Positions 23,499-32,162 of a DNA stretch of 32,443 nt are shown in pieces. Position 1 is the first letter of the stretch. Each line of letters begins with the position of its first letter. The translations under genes were made by a program, and so were the position numbers. The notes beneath the pieces are model-generated. The model was given only the letters and a program-made list of their open reading frames with translations. It searched no databases and was not told the origin of the DNA. Source of the stretch: Acidimicrobiaceae bacterium (GTDB taxonomy: Bacteria > Actinomycetota > Acidimicrobiia > Acidimicrobiales > RAAP-2); NCBI GenBank assembly GCA_003164275.1, contig PLSY01000023.1, positions 16,838-49,280 on the forward strand, given 5' to 3'.

Positions 23499-24347
23499 AT
23501 GTCGAGCCAGAAGAAGGCTTCCGATCAGGAGGGTGGGAGCAGCGGAGATGACGCTCGGCACGTACGAGCGGTGCAGCGGGCTGCTCGTATCGTCACGGCG
23601 TTGGCTCAACACCCCTATCCAATGGGAATCGTCGAGCTCGCTCAGTTCGTACAGTTGTCGCCGGCCAGTGTTCACCGGCTTCTCTCCACGCTGATCAGTG
23701 TCGGCTGGGTAGAGCAGAACAGCCGGACGGCCAAGTACAGGCTTGGGATGACCGTTGTGGGCATGGGCAGTGTGGGACTCGTGACGAATCCGGTATTGCA
23801 CGACAGCCGGATGTACCTCGCTCGATTGGCTCAGTGGTCAGGGTACGACGCAGTCCTGAGCATCTTGGTCGGCGTAAAGACCGTTCAACTGGCGCGGGCC
23901 CCGGGAGTCAATACCGAGCTTATTGAATTCGAGCCCGGGCACCCCCAACCAGCGCACGCGATGGCTGATGGCAAGCTGCTCCTTTCTTACAAATCTGAAG
24001 ACGATCGGCGGCTTCTGTACCGAACCGAGGGACTGAGACGCTATACCGCCAACACGATCACGGATCCCGATGAGATGGAGCGAGAGTTCGCCCAAATTCG
24101 TGAACAGGGATACGCCATCGATAACTGCGAGCGATTCGAAAAGGGGCGAGGTATAGCCGTTCCCGTCTTCGATCCGGAAGGTCGGCCATTGGCCGCCATG
24201 CACTGCATCGGGAAGATCGATCGAGAACGAGATCTCGAGATCGTGCAGCAGATGCACTCCTTGACCCGGGAATTGTCCGACCGCCTCATAGCTGCCGGTG
24301 ATCTGCCTGATTCGAGCAATGATTCCGCCGTGCCTAGGTTGTCCTGA
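23499..24347 (+). CDS. IclR-family transcriptional regulator
   Basis: A 282-residue regulator with an N-terminal winged helix (about 25-95: VRAVQRAARIVTALAQHPYP, GIVELAQFVQLSPASVHRLL, TLISVGWVEQNSRTAKYRLG) and the IclR effector domain (RMYLARLAQWSGYDAVLSIL, HAMADGKLLLSY, REQGYAIDNCERFEKGRGIA, AVPVFDPEGRPLAAMHCIG). I chose the ATG at 23499 because GGGGA lies six bases upstream; earlier in-frame starts at 23433 and 23469 lack one. It closes the liv/oxidoreductase operon and is the obvious candidate to bind the palindrome at 15183-15201. It is clearly different from the PcaR-like regulator at 12205. Confidence 0.88.
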   Translation: MSSQKKASDQEGGSSGDDARHVRAVQRAARIVTALAQHPYPMGIVELAQFVQLSPASVHRLLSTLISVGWVEQNSRTAKYRLGMTVVGMGSVGLVTNPVLHDSRMYLARLAQWSGYDAVLSILVGVKTVQLARAPGVNTELIEFEPGHPQPAHAMADGKLLLSYKSEDDRRLLYRTEGLRRYTANTITDPDEMEREFAQIREQGYAIDNCERFEKGRGIAVPVFDPEGRPLAAMHCIGKIDRERDLEIVQQMHSLTRELSDRLIAAGDLPDSSNDSAVPRLS

Positions 24348-24744
24348 TGAATGCGATGTGGATGGATTCAGGACATAGCAGTCCACGTCGCTCCGGAGGG
24401 CGGCTCGCTTCCCGACGCTGACCAGGTGGTTGAACGATCCCATATTCATCCCATAAACGTGCATCACGCGAACAGGGGCGGGGCCAAGGCAGAATTGAAA
24501 AGACCTGTTCAGGGGCCTAGGGAAGCCTGCAGGCGCGGCCAGACAGAGACCAAGACCCTCTCGTAATGCGTGGTGTCGTGGACCGCACGCTCGGCAATCT
24601 CAGGATCTGGTCTGGGGATGACGGCAGAGGATGGTTGGCCGGCGGGGAGGACTTCATCGCTTCGAAGGAGTTTCGACGCAAGTCCGAACGGCACACGAAC
24701 GAGCATGCAGCAACCGGGCTGTGAGCCGGTACCGTTGCTCTGGC
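24348..24744. other. Intergenic region between catabolic and right-hand blocks
   Basis: About 400 bp with no recognised gene or clear promoter. It marks the change from catabolic operons to the AlbA_2/STAND block. It contains one short open frame, listed separately. Confidence 0.5.
24566..24724 (+). CDS. Possible small ORF upstream of the AlbA_2 gene
   Basis: A 52-codon frame from ATG to TGA ending 20 bp before the AlbA_2 gene. Its composition is protein-like (RTLGNLRIWSGDDGRGWL, FIASKEFRRKSERHTNEH), but there is no ribosome binding site and no family I recognise. It may be a real leader peptide, a remnant or chance. Confidence 0.2.
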   Translation: MRGVVDRTLGNLRIWSGDDGRGWLAGGEDFIASKEFRRKSERHTNEHAATGL

Positions 24745-26067
24745 ATGGATACGGGAGTTGTTCTCATCGATGAGGTGGCGGGTTGGCTCCGGCGTGACCG
24801 CCGTGGCGCCTGGGTGCGCGTATTGGTGGGGCCCGAGGTGGAGGAAGAGAGGCCGCTCCGATTTGCCGAGATCTTGGTCGGTTCCGAGCCTCCTGGCTGG
24901 GAGCACCGGACCTGGACCTATTCGGGGTGGACGTTCATGACCCGGGAGATGACGGCACGGCAGTTGGCGTCGCTGCTCGAGTCGGAGGGTGCTGGGGGTT
25001 TAGTAGAACTGTCACTCGGCGAACTGAGCACTGGGTTCAGCCTGACGGGTAGCCCTCAATGGTTCCGTCTGGCCAGCTGGCAGGAGTACGACCGAGTTGA
25101 GCTCGAATGGCCATCGCGGTTGGTCAATCTGCCAATCGATGGTGGGCTGACCAACCAACCCCCCGGCTACATGGTCGGAATGGACGGACCGTCCTTTCCG
25201 ACCTTTGCCGGTGCGTTTGGAGCCTTCTTCTACGACCAGTGGGGTCAGAGCGGGGCCAATCAGCCGACGTTGGGTCAGATCAAAGTTCGGATCCTCGATA
25301 GACGGGCTCGGATCCGTCGGACCGTAGCTCGGGCTGCTTCGGTGGATGTCTGGGTTGATGGTCGGAGCGCCAAGGGGTGCCACCTGGAACTGAACAGCAC
25401 GACGGCGCACTTGGACGTGGAGCTCGCCGGGAGCGGCAAGGTGACCCTGCCGCTCCCGGCGGGTCTGGGCCAGGATCCATGGCTTTGGTTGAAGAGTGGG
25501 TCCGAATGGATCGACTACCGGTCACTGACCCCGTGGGGCGGCCGCCAGCCTCGAGGAGTCGAGTTCGAAGCTCCCGATGATGCCTTGGCTGAGGTAACGG
25601 CGCTTGCGGCTCAGGGCGAGAGCACGTACCTGGAGTACAAGAGCGTTCTTCCCGACGACAACCAGACCAGTAAGCGCAAGACCCTGAAGACGGTTGTTGC
25701 CTTTGCCAATGGGGAGGGAGGCACGATCCTCTTTGGTGTCGACGGTGACGACTCCGCCGGGACCATCATGGGTCTGTCTGGAAACCCTGCTCAGTTGGTC
25801 CGGCGGCTCAACGACCTCGTTCGGGACTGCCTATCCCCGGCGCCGAACTTCACTGTGGCCGCCCACGTGGTGGAAGGTAAGGCGGTGATCAGGCTTGACG
25901 TCGGGTCGGGGGCCGGTGTGCTGTATTCCCTAATGCTCGACACCAACCGACCGGAGTACTACGTACGTCGAAACGGGTCCACCTACTACGCGCGACCTGA
26001 GGAGCTTGCGCAGGTCGTTGTCACAGGAGTCCAGCAGACTCCCGGGGATCAGTTCCGCCTTGGGTAG
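24745..26067 (+). CDS. AlbA_2 (Schlafen-type) domain protein with an unknown N-terminal region
   Basis: A 440-residue protein. The C-terminal part (about 290-425) is an AlbA_2 domain (PF04326): ESTYLEYKSVLP, KTLKTVVAFANGEGGTILFG, VDGDD, LVRRLNDLVRDCLSPAP and YYVRRNGSTYYARPEELAQV. This domain binds nucleic acid and occurs in transcription regulators, Schlafen-like proteins and some defence systems. Residues 1-280 match nothing I recognise; they are rich in tryptophan and beta-type segments (WVRVLVGPEVEEERPLRFAE, WTYSGWTFMTREMTARQLAS), so this may be a sensor or interaction module. I chose the ATG at 24745 since the upstream extension is not protein-like. It converges on the STAND-like gene with a 71-bp gap, so the two are not co-transcribed. 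Confidence 0.8.
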   Translation: MDTGVVLIDEVAGWLRRDRRGAWVRVLVGPEVEEERPLRFAEILVGSEPPGWEHRTWTYSGWTFMTREMTARQLASLLESEGAGGLVELSLGELSTGFSLTGSPQWFRLASWQEYDRVELEWPSRLVNLPIDGGLTNQPPGYMVGMDGPSFPTFAGAFGAFFYDQWGQSGANQPTLGQIKVRILDRRARIRRTVARAASVDVWVDGRSAKGCHLELNSTTAHLDVELAGSGKVTLPLPAGLGQDPWLWLKSGSEWIDYRSLTPWGGRQPRGVEFEAPDDALAEVTALAAQGESTYLEYKSVLPDDNQTSKRKTLKTVVAFANGEGGTILFGVDGDDSAGTIMGLSGNPAQLVRRLNDLVRDCLSPAPNFTVAAHVVEGKAVIRLDVGSGAGVLYSLMLDTNRPEYYVRRNGSTYYARPEELAQVVVTGVQQTPGDQFRLG

Positions 26068-26138
26068 GGAGCACGGATGTCACACCTCAAGGGCTAAGTT
26101 CGGACCGCGCTTCCGCCTTGCAATTGAGGTATTCGTCG

Positions 26139-29100
26139 CTATTCGGAGTAGGGCGCGAGTCGGGAAGCACCAGCGACGACGAGGCCGTCAACAACCCGCT
26201 GCCAGACGGACAGCAGGTCAAGGTCGCACGAGGCTTGCCGTGCCTCGATCAGCCATGAGGACAACAGAAAGGTGTGATTCGCCACTCGCCCCGGATCAGG
26301 GAGAACAAGACTTGCCACCCAGGGCAGACCAACCCGCACCTGGTCCTCGATTCCAAGCGCCCTCAGGAAGCCGATGAGATGATCCACACAGGTAGAACTC
26401 CCCTGTGCAACTGGAAGCCACTGCTCGACGGCAGATTGCCATGCCAGGGGCTGCCACCAAACGATCGGCTCCCCGTGATCGAGTTCTCGGTAGAGGTAGG
26501 CAACCTCGGTGGCGGCGTTGGGCAAGAGTGAGGCCAGTGCGTAGTCGCCATAGCGTCGGTCATCAACCGAGATGTGCCCCGTCTCGTATAGGCGAGTCAC
26601 CTGTGTCATAACTGACGGCCAAACTCGCGCTGCGGTCGCCGCACTACCCAGTGACTCCTCAGCGGCGGCCGAGAGTGCGCGCAGGAAACTGTTCAGCAGC
26701 GTTGAGTTGTCGGAGAAGGCGTCGATCTGCTCGTGAATGGGCGAGTCATCGCCATCGGCCACGATTGTCAACAGCGCCCGTGCAGCGATCAGGGCGTGCG
26801 TCCCACGGTGGTCCATGTCCTGGTCATACGAGAGCAGGGCACGACGGTGTGCCTCAACGAGCACGGCGAAAAGCTCGTACGCGCGCTGTGACACACAGAT
26901 GCTGGCCCGGGCGGCCGGCGCAAGAGCTCGTATCGCAGCATCCAGACGTGAAAAGTGGATGTCGTTGCTTGGAACGCCTGCGAGCGATTGCTCCACGGGG
27001 TCATCGAGTTGATCAATGCGACGCTTACTTGTACCTGGATCCCAGCCACTGAGAACACAGTCACGCATCGTTTCGATGGCTATCTGGAGCCCGGTCTCGT
27101 GGTGGCATGGTCCGTCGCTGACGCAAGGAGCTTCCCATAGCTTGTCGAGGCCACGGGCCAGATAGACCCGAACCTCGCGCACCTCAGCCCGGGCCAGGTT
27201 GAGCGCCGCCAATGTTGCCAGCTCGTACGTCTTCGAACCGTCTCCGCCATCATCGACCAGTGTGCGCAGTGCCGCAGCCGCCGGCGTCAGGAGCAGGGGG
27301 AGCGCACGGGCCACGCTGCGGTCTCCACCCTGTTCGAAGTAGGACTCTTCGAAATCGAACTGTCGGGGCGTTGGCTCCCCCGCCCCGACCCGGAGCATCA
27401 CGTCGACCGCGAACCGCAGTGACTCGTCCGGAAGCTCGAGGTCGTTCATAAGGTGGGCTTCGAGCGCAGCCGCAGCCACCGCGCCGGGTATGTCCCATAG
27501 ACCCGTGGGGCTCAGTGCCGGCGGGCTCTCCAGGAGGTCTTTGGCGATGGCGAGATCGGAGACGAAATCGTCGGCAGCCAAGGACTCAGGGACACCCTGC
27601 TTCGGGTGCACGTGGTAGCGGACCATGAGGCGTGTTGCCTCCTGGGCGCGCTGGAGATCCTCGTTGCCTTGCTCCATCGCCTGGGCAACGTCGTCCGGCG
27701 GGCGGCTTTGGATGTACAGACCACCGTCTACCTCGTGGGCTTCATACGTATCCCTGTTGAGACCGCTCGCCCACGACCGGACCGTGACCAGGTGCTTGTC
27801 AACCTCGGCCTCGTTCGCATCATCGCCAAGAGCCCCTACCACCCAATGTCTGCAGGTCTCGACTAGTTGGTTCCCGATAGAGCGCAATTCCTCCGCCCGT
27901 GCCTCATCAGCACTCATAACGAGCAATATTGCTGCCTCTCGAAGCGACCACGTGCGTCGCTCGGCGTGGGCAATGCCGTCGGAGGGCGCCGCCAGTCCGC
28001 TGCTCTCGTGGACCATGCGCCCGAACTCCTGATGCCAGATGAATGGTTCCGACATGTACGGATCTAGTAGGCGATCGGTGCTGTCAAGGTGACGCACGAG
28101 CAGTCCGACGACGAGGGCGACCATGGCGAGGTTCTCGCAACCGTCGAGAAGGATGGAGACGATGTTCGCCAGAGGAATCCCGGCAGTAATCAGTTGATCG
28201 CACGTGCGCTCCAATGCCTGCAAGGCGCTCATGCAAGGGTAGGGTCCGACGCCGGTCCCTCGGTACCACATCCACACATTGCCGTCACCGATGTAGACAC
28301 GGTGCACTCCGGTTATGCCAAGCCCAATTCGGTACACATCCAACGCTGAGTCGTCGATCGCTGAACCGTAGTGATCATGGCCTGCCATGGTTCGCGCACG
28401 AGCGAGCGCTGCGTGGTTGAGCATGCGATTCAGAACAGCGACGCCGTTTCGGAGGTCTGACTGAAAAAGCGCCAAGAAGGGACCTCGATACCACGCTGCG
28501 AGGGGCGTCACTCCAAAGCTGCGCGCGTGGTGGTCCCTGATGCCGTCCTCGTAGAAGCCCGAGCCATCTTCCTCCTTGTCGAGGTAGTAAGCCTCTGTGA
28601 GTTCAGCAAGAAGACCGCGTCGGTAAGCGGCCAGAGCACGACCGGTAAATAGCTCTTCCACGGCGGGACAGAGCCACGATGGGGCATCCTGCGCTATGCG
28701 GTGGAGGACTGCTTCACCTTGCTCGCCGAGATCCGGGCCGAGCAATGCAAGGAACTCAACCATGATCTCGGACGTGATTTCTCGGGGAATTTCCGGCCGA
28801 GCGCGACGGCGACTGCGCGGAAACCCGATCTCAGTGAACAGAGAGCGGTGTGTTTCCGAGAACTTTCGCTCCTCCTCGATCTCTTCAGGCGTCCGTGCTG
28901 CCCGGGCAGCAGCGGCTTCGCGCTCCTCTTGTAAACGACGATCTGCCGCCGTGCAAGCGGCCAATAGCCGATCACGCAGACGGAGGCGAAGTGAATAACC
29001 AGCCGGTGCATTGGCTACCACGAGAGCGCGCAACCAATCGCGCACAAGGCGCTGCAAGTTCTCGCTGGACTGCCAAGGGGCGTCGTCGTCGAGAATCAGC

Positions 29101-31547
29101 GCAATGAGTGGTTCGACCGGAAGGATTGGGATGAGGCCGGTTTCGTCGCGGAGTCGCTGATCGACGAGGCGGGTAAGGCGCTGTAGACCCGCACCGGAAT
29201 CAGCGCGCAAGTCCGACCACGCATCTCGCAGTACCGGGTCGGGGTCCCCAATCGTTAGGAGGGCCTCGCCGGGCACGTCGCCCCATCGCTCACCGTGGCC
29301 CGCTTCGACAATGTCGTCGAATGCTCTCTGCACCCGAGCAAACCGGCCTCGTAGGGGGTTCGCCGACGTTTCGCGATCAGCAAGTACGACCTGGCAAGCA
29401 AGTCGTGCTGCAGCGAGGGACCAACGAGGTACATCGCATTCGAGAAATTTTCCCGTGAGGTTGCCCGGCACCAAAAGCAGACGGGCAACTGCGTATCGGC
29501 GCAGCTCGTCGTGCGCGAACTCCGGACCAATCGTCCACGGATCGCTGTCGGACGATCTCAACACCCCGTCACGGCGGAGGCCATCAAGTGCTGTGGGATC
29601 GATCGAACCAACAACTGCCAGAGCATCTCCACCGAAGAGGGCAAGCTCAGCCAGACGCAGCAACGCGACATCACGAGCATCGGGTGTTCCATGATCGGAT
29701 TGCCCATTGCGGCGAACCAAACCGACCCACACTTGCTGCATGGCGTCGGCGTCACTCAGAGGTGTGCCGGATAGACCTCCCCGCACCAAGAGGTCTATGA
29801 CGACGGGCCGGCGCAGCAGCTCTCTTGCTCGTGGGTTAGTAGCTAGCGGGGCAAGTTCTCCGAACACTTCTACGGCTTTGTCGAGATCGGTGTCCGTCAA
29901 CCCCGATACCGGCGATTCGGCAACGTTTCCGCTCGTCCGTTCGGCAATGGTGTCGAGCACCAGCTGTTTGGTGTCGTTCGCCGTAATGGCGACGACCGTT
30001 ACGTCGGCCTGAACCGCTGCGTCCACCAGGTATCTGAAAGGTTGGCCCATGTCCTCGGCAATCGCATCGACACCGTCGATTACAAGCAGCCGTTGAGGAG
30101 TACTGAGGTCTGAGAGAAGGGCCGCGAGCGGTGTTCCGAGGTACGACTCAAGCGCCAGAGTTGTCGGTGGAAGATGGCGCAGGTTGATGCACAACACTTG
30201 CGTGCCATCAGGGTCATCGGCTGCAGCGTCCGCTGCCATCTGAATGACGAGCGCACTCTTCCCGACACCGGAGTCGCCGTGCGCAACAACGGCAGACGGT
30301 GAGGCGGCAATTAGGGCGAGCAGGTCGTTTGAAGCAGCGCGTCGATCCAAATGAAGGACTCGATGACCATCGGCGGAGGCAATCTCGGCACGTACGGACG
30401 TGGTGGCCCGTGTGTGAAGGTGGGTGAGCGCTTGCCAGCCCTGTTGATGGCGACGCGCTGTGGAATCGATAACTTCGTGTGCGTGCCGCTGCAGAAGACT
30501 CCGATCGACGGTAGCTGCGTTCTGCGGATACTCCGCTGCGAGCGCGACCAGCCGATCGCGCAGGCGGGACGCTCCGAAGAGGTCGCTGCCCCGAGCAATG
30601 GGGATCAGGGCATTGGTGACTGCTCCCCAGTCCGCCTCGTCAGGTGCCTCAAGGCGGGGCATGAGCACGGTGAGACGTGACAACAGCTCCCACGTGTGCT
30701 GCTTGACGATCTCCTCACTGGGCTCAGCACTACCAAGAGCCTTGAGTGCAACCGTGACGAGTTTCTCGAGCTGGTCCAGGCGGCCGCGGAGGTTGGCAGA
30801 GAAGCGGCCAGGTGTCCGGACGAGGGCGAAGAAGCTCGACGCGTCCATCTGGTTGAAAGCGAGATCGGCAAGGGACTCCAGTTGCCTAGCGTGGTCTTGG
30901 GCGCCTGCGACGACCAGCGCCACACGATGTTCCGGACCGTCGGCAGGTGCATCGACGATCTCGCGCACGAAGGTGCGGATGAGCTTCTTAGTCGATTCGT
31001 CGCTCTGGACAATGTCAGGTGAGCGGCGCACGGCAACGGCGAGCACGAGTGAAGGCTCCGACTCGTCGGTGCGGGCCGCATGGATCACCAGGTCGTCGAC
31101 CGAATGTTCAGGTGCCTGCTGGAACGCCACACTGACCACGACGCGACCATCGCCCAGCTCCGTGGCCCCGTGACCGAGGAGAAGGTGGACGAGATACTGG
31201 ACCGCCACCTTGCGCTCGAAGGTCACGCCTCCACCGCCCGTGGCGTACGGGCTCATCCCACCAGGGGCCGGATCGTCACTCACCTTGGTTCGCACCTCCT
31301 CCAACCACGAGCGCACCACCGGGTGGTCCGTGCTCAGGTACCACCGGTCTGCTCTTCCCTCGCGGCTGGAGGTCGCAAAACCGGCGTCGCGCAGCCTCGC
31401 GAGCGCCGCAGTCGCCGTGGTCGGAGCAACTCGAAGCACGGTGGACACCTGGCGGCCAGACAGGGGCTTCGGGCTCTCTGCCAGGGCCCTCAGGGCGTCA
31501 TATGCGGTGTCTCCGAGGGTTGACTTGAGCATGCTCGTGGTCGCCAC
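26139..31547 (-). CDS. Giant wHTH / nuclease-like / STAND P-loop protein
   Basis: An 1802-residue protein. Residues 1-85 form a MarR-like winged helix (TAYDALRALAESPKPLSGRQ, VAPTTATAALARLRDAGFAT). Residues 105-200 (GVTFERKVAVQYLVHLLLGH, VDDLVIHA, LVLAVAVRR) resemble the DUF4297/Cap4-like, PD-(D/E)XK-type domain found at the head of some defence NTPases, but the expected E/Q-x-K is replaced by VAVRR, so nuclease activity is doubtful. The NTPase has Walker A GDSGVGKS (424-431) and Walker B LLVIDGVD (487-494), with STAND/NACHT-like helices after it. The C-terminal 1200 residues are mostly helical, with a charged stretch around 860-900, and no family I recognise; in such proteins this part usually senses a ligand. 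A GTG at 31547 is preferred because a -10 element sits six bases upstream with no ribosome binding site; an ATG at 31532 is the alternative. Confidence 0.8.
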   Translation of the reverse strand: MATTSMLKSTLGDTAYDALRALAESPKPLSGRQVSTVLRVAPTTATAALARLRDAGFATSSREGRADRWYLSTDHPVVRSWLEEVRTKVSDDPAPGGMSPYATGGGGVTFERKVAVQYLVHLLLGHGATELGDGRVVVSVAFQQAPEHSVDDLVIHAARTDESEPSLVLAVAVRRSPDIVQSDESTKKLIRTFVREIVDAPADGPEHRVALVVAGAQDHARQLESLADLAFNQMDASSFFALVRTPGRFSANLRGRLDQLEKLVTVALKALGSAEPSEEIVKQHTWELLSRLTVLMPRLEAPDEADWGAVTNALIPIARGSDLFGASRLRDRLVALAAEYPQNAATVDRSLLQRHAHEVIDSTARRHQQGWQALTHLHTRATTSVRAEIASADGHRVLHLDRRAASNDLLALIAASPSAVVAHGDSGVGKSALVIQMAADAAADDPDGTQVLCINLRHLPPTTLALESYLGTPLAALLSDLSTPQRLLVIDGVDAIAEDMGQPFRYLVDAAVQADVTVVAITANDTKQLVLDTIAERTSGNVAESPVSGLTDTDLDKAVEVFGELAPLATNPRARELLRRPVVIDLLVRGGLSGTPLSDADAMQQVWVGLVRRNGQSDHGTPDARDVALLRLAELALFGGDALAVVGSIDPTALDGLRRDGVLRSSDSDPWTIGPEFAHDELRRYAVARLLLVPGNLTGKFLECDVPRWSLAAARLACQVVLADRETSANPLRGRFARVQRAFDDIVEAGHGERWGDVPGEALLTIGDPDPVLRDAWSDLRADSGAGLQRLTRLVDQRLRDETGLIPILPVEPLIALILDDDAPWQSSENLQRLVRDWLRALVVANAPAGYSLRLRLRDRLLAACTAADRRLQEEREAAAARAARTPEEIEEERKFSETHRSLFTEIGFPRSRRRARPEIPREITSEIMVEFLALLGPDLGEQGEAVLHRIAQDAPSWLCPAVEELFTGRALAAYRRGLLAELTEAYYLDKEEDGSGFYEDGIRDHHARSFGVTPLAAWYRGPFLALFQSDLRNGVAVLNRMLNHAALARARTMAGHDHYGSAIDDSALDVYRIGLGITGVHRVYIGDGNVWMWYRGTGVGPYPCMSALQALERTCDQLITAGIPLANIVSILLDGCENLAMVALVVGLLVRHLDSTDRLLDPYMSEPFIWHQEFGRMVHESSGLAAPSDGIAHAERRTWSLREAAILLVMSADEARAEELRSIGNQLVETCRHWVVGALGDDANEAEVDKHLVTVRSWASGLNRDTYEAHEVDGGLYIQSRPPDDVAQAMEQGNEDLQRAQEATRLMVRYHVHPKQGVPESLAADDFVSDLAIAKDLLESPPALSPTGLWDIPGAVAAAALEAHLMNDLELPDESLRFAVDVMLRVGAGEPTPRQFDFEESYFEQGGDRSVARALPLLLTPAAAALRTLVDDGGDGSKTYELATLAALNLARAEVREVRVYLARGLDKLWEAPCVSDGPCHHETGLQIAIETMRDCVLSGWDPGTSKRRIDQLDDPVEQSLAGVPSNDIHFSRLDAAIRALAPAARASICVSQRAYELFAVLVEAHRRALLSYDQDMDHRGTHALIAARALLTIVADGDDSPIHEQIDAFSDNSTLLNSFLRALSAAAEESLGSAATAARVWPSVMTQVTRLYETGHISVDDRRYGDYALASLLPNAATEVAYLYRELDHGEPIVWWQPLAWQSAVEQWLPVAQGSSTCVDHLIGFLRALGIEDQVRVGLPWVASLVLPDPGRVANHTFLLSSWLIEARQASCDLDLLSVWQRVVDGLVVAGASRLAPYSE

Positions 31548-31553
31548 GCAGGC

Positions 31554-31585
31554 ATTCTACACCCATGTCTAATTTTTCTGGACAT
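31554..31585 (-). promoter_or_regulatory. Candidate leaderless promoter and operator of the STAND-like gene
   Basis: On the minus strand TAGAAT (31554-31559) is a good -10 element ending six bases before the GTG at 31547, so transcription would start at the start codon itself; no Shine-Dalgarno sequence is present. ATGTC (31565-31569) and GACAT (31581-31585) are inverted across 11 bases, with the outer arm on the weak -35 (TCCAGA). The protein's own winged helix is a natural candidate to bind here. Confidence 0.5.
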
Positions 31586-31656
31586 AGGTGTGCACTCCAG
31601 ACGACCCCGGTGACGTCTCCTATGGTCATGAAGCCTAAAGTCGGACCCTATCTAAT

Positions 31657-31760
31657 GCGAAGATTCAGCGAACTCCCTGGTCACAGCAATTCTGACCTAT
31701 GGTGTCGCGAGCGCCCTGCCGCTGAATCTTCGCTCGCCTCGGCGAGCCCACCGAGGGCTC
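31657..31760. repeat. Cluster of nested inverted repeats (structured RNA or recombination site)
   Basis: A perfect 14-bp inverted repeat, GCGAAGATTCAGCG (31657-31670) and its complement (31720-31733), encloses 49 bases that contain a smaller hairpin, GGTCA (31679-31683) with TGACC (31693-31697). Immediately after are GCTCGC (31732-31737) with GCGAGC (31742-31747), and GAGCCC (31744-31749) with GGGCTC (31755-31760). The last two share bases and are mutually exclusive. All are perfect. No family of RNA or recombination site is recognised. Confidence 0.7.
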
Positions 31761-31862
31761 TACGATGGTGAACTGCATATTTGCGACACTTTGGGACTTG
31801 CTCGGAGGACCTGAAACGACCTGAGGACGGACTACGGATCACGTACTTGATCTCGGTTGGCC

Positions 31863-32162
31863 GTGACATCGGAAGAGTCGTCCACCAAAGGGACAGTGAC
31901 CGTTAGCCTTATTTCGATGGTGGATGAACAGGAAGTAGAGCTGGAAGGCGGTCCGCACAACGGCGGGATGGCACAGGCGAAGCTTGATCAAGGTGAGGTC
32001 GCCATCGGAAGCCCCCATGGACCGCTCTACCGGCGCACTGACCGAAAAACCACGGATGGTAAGCCAATCTTCGCTTACGCTCCCGCTCGAACGGCACTTA
32101 ACAAGTTCAGAATCGACAGAAGCCGACGCAGCCGATGGCCAGGAGGTCCCGGCGTCGCCTGA
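31863..32162 (+). CDS. Small hypothetical protein
   Basis: A 99-residue frame from GTG at 31863 (TTG at 31857 and ATG at 31917 are alternatives; no strong ribosome binding site is visible). The centre reads VELEGGPHNGGMAQAKLDQG, then LYRRTDRKTTDGKPIFAYAP, a layout of 'GGPxxG' followed by 'YRRTD...DGxPxF' like that seen in small uncharacterised actinobacterial and phage proteins. The C-terminus is basic. The opposite-strand frame over the same region looks less protein-like. It is divergent from the STAND-like gene, across the inverted-repeat cluster. Function unknown. Confidence 0.5.
   Translation: MTSEESSTKGTVTVSLISMVDEQEVELEGGPHNGGMAQAKLDQGEVAIGSPHGPLYRRTDRKTTDGKPIFAYAPARTALNKFRIDRSRRSRWPGGPGVA

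Noticed and set aside
24517..24906. A 129-codon minus-strand open frame
   Set aside because: It overlaps the start of the AlbA_2 gene in antisense and shows no protein-like pattern.
31657..31733. Retron-like a1/a2 inverted repeat or integron attC site
   Set aside because: The enclosed 49 bases are too short for a retron msr-msd, no reverse transcriptase is present, and there is no attC core or integrase gene in the window.
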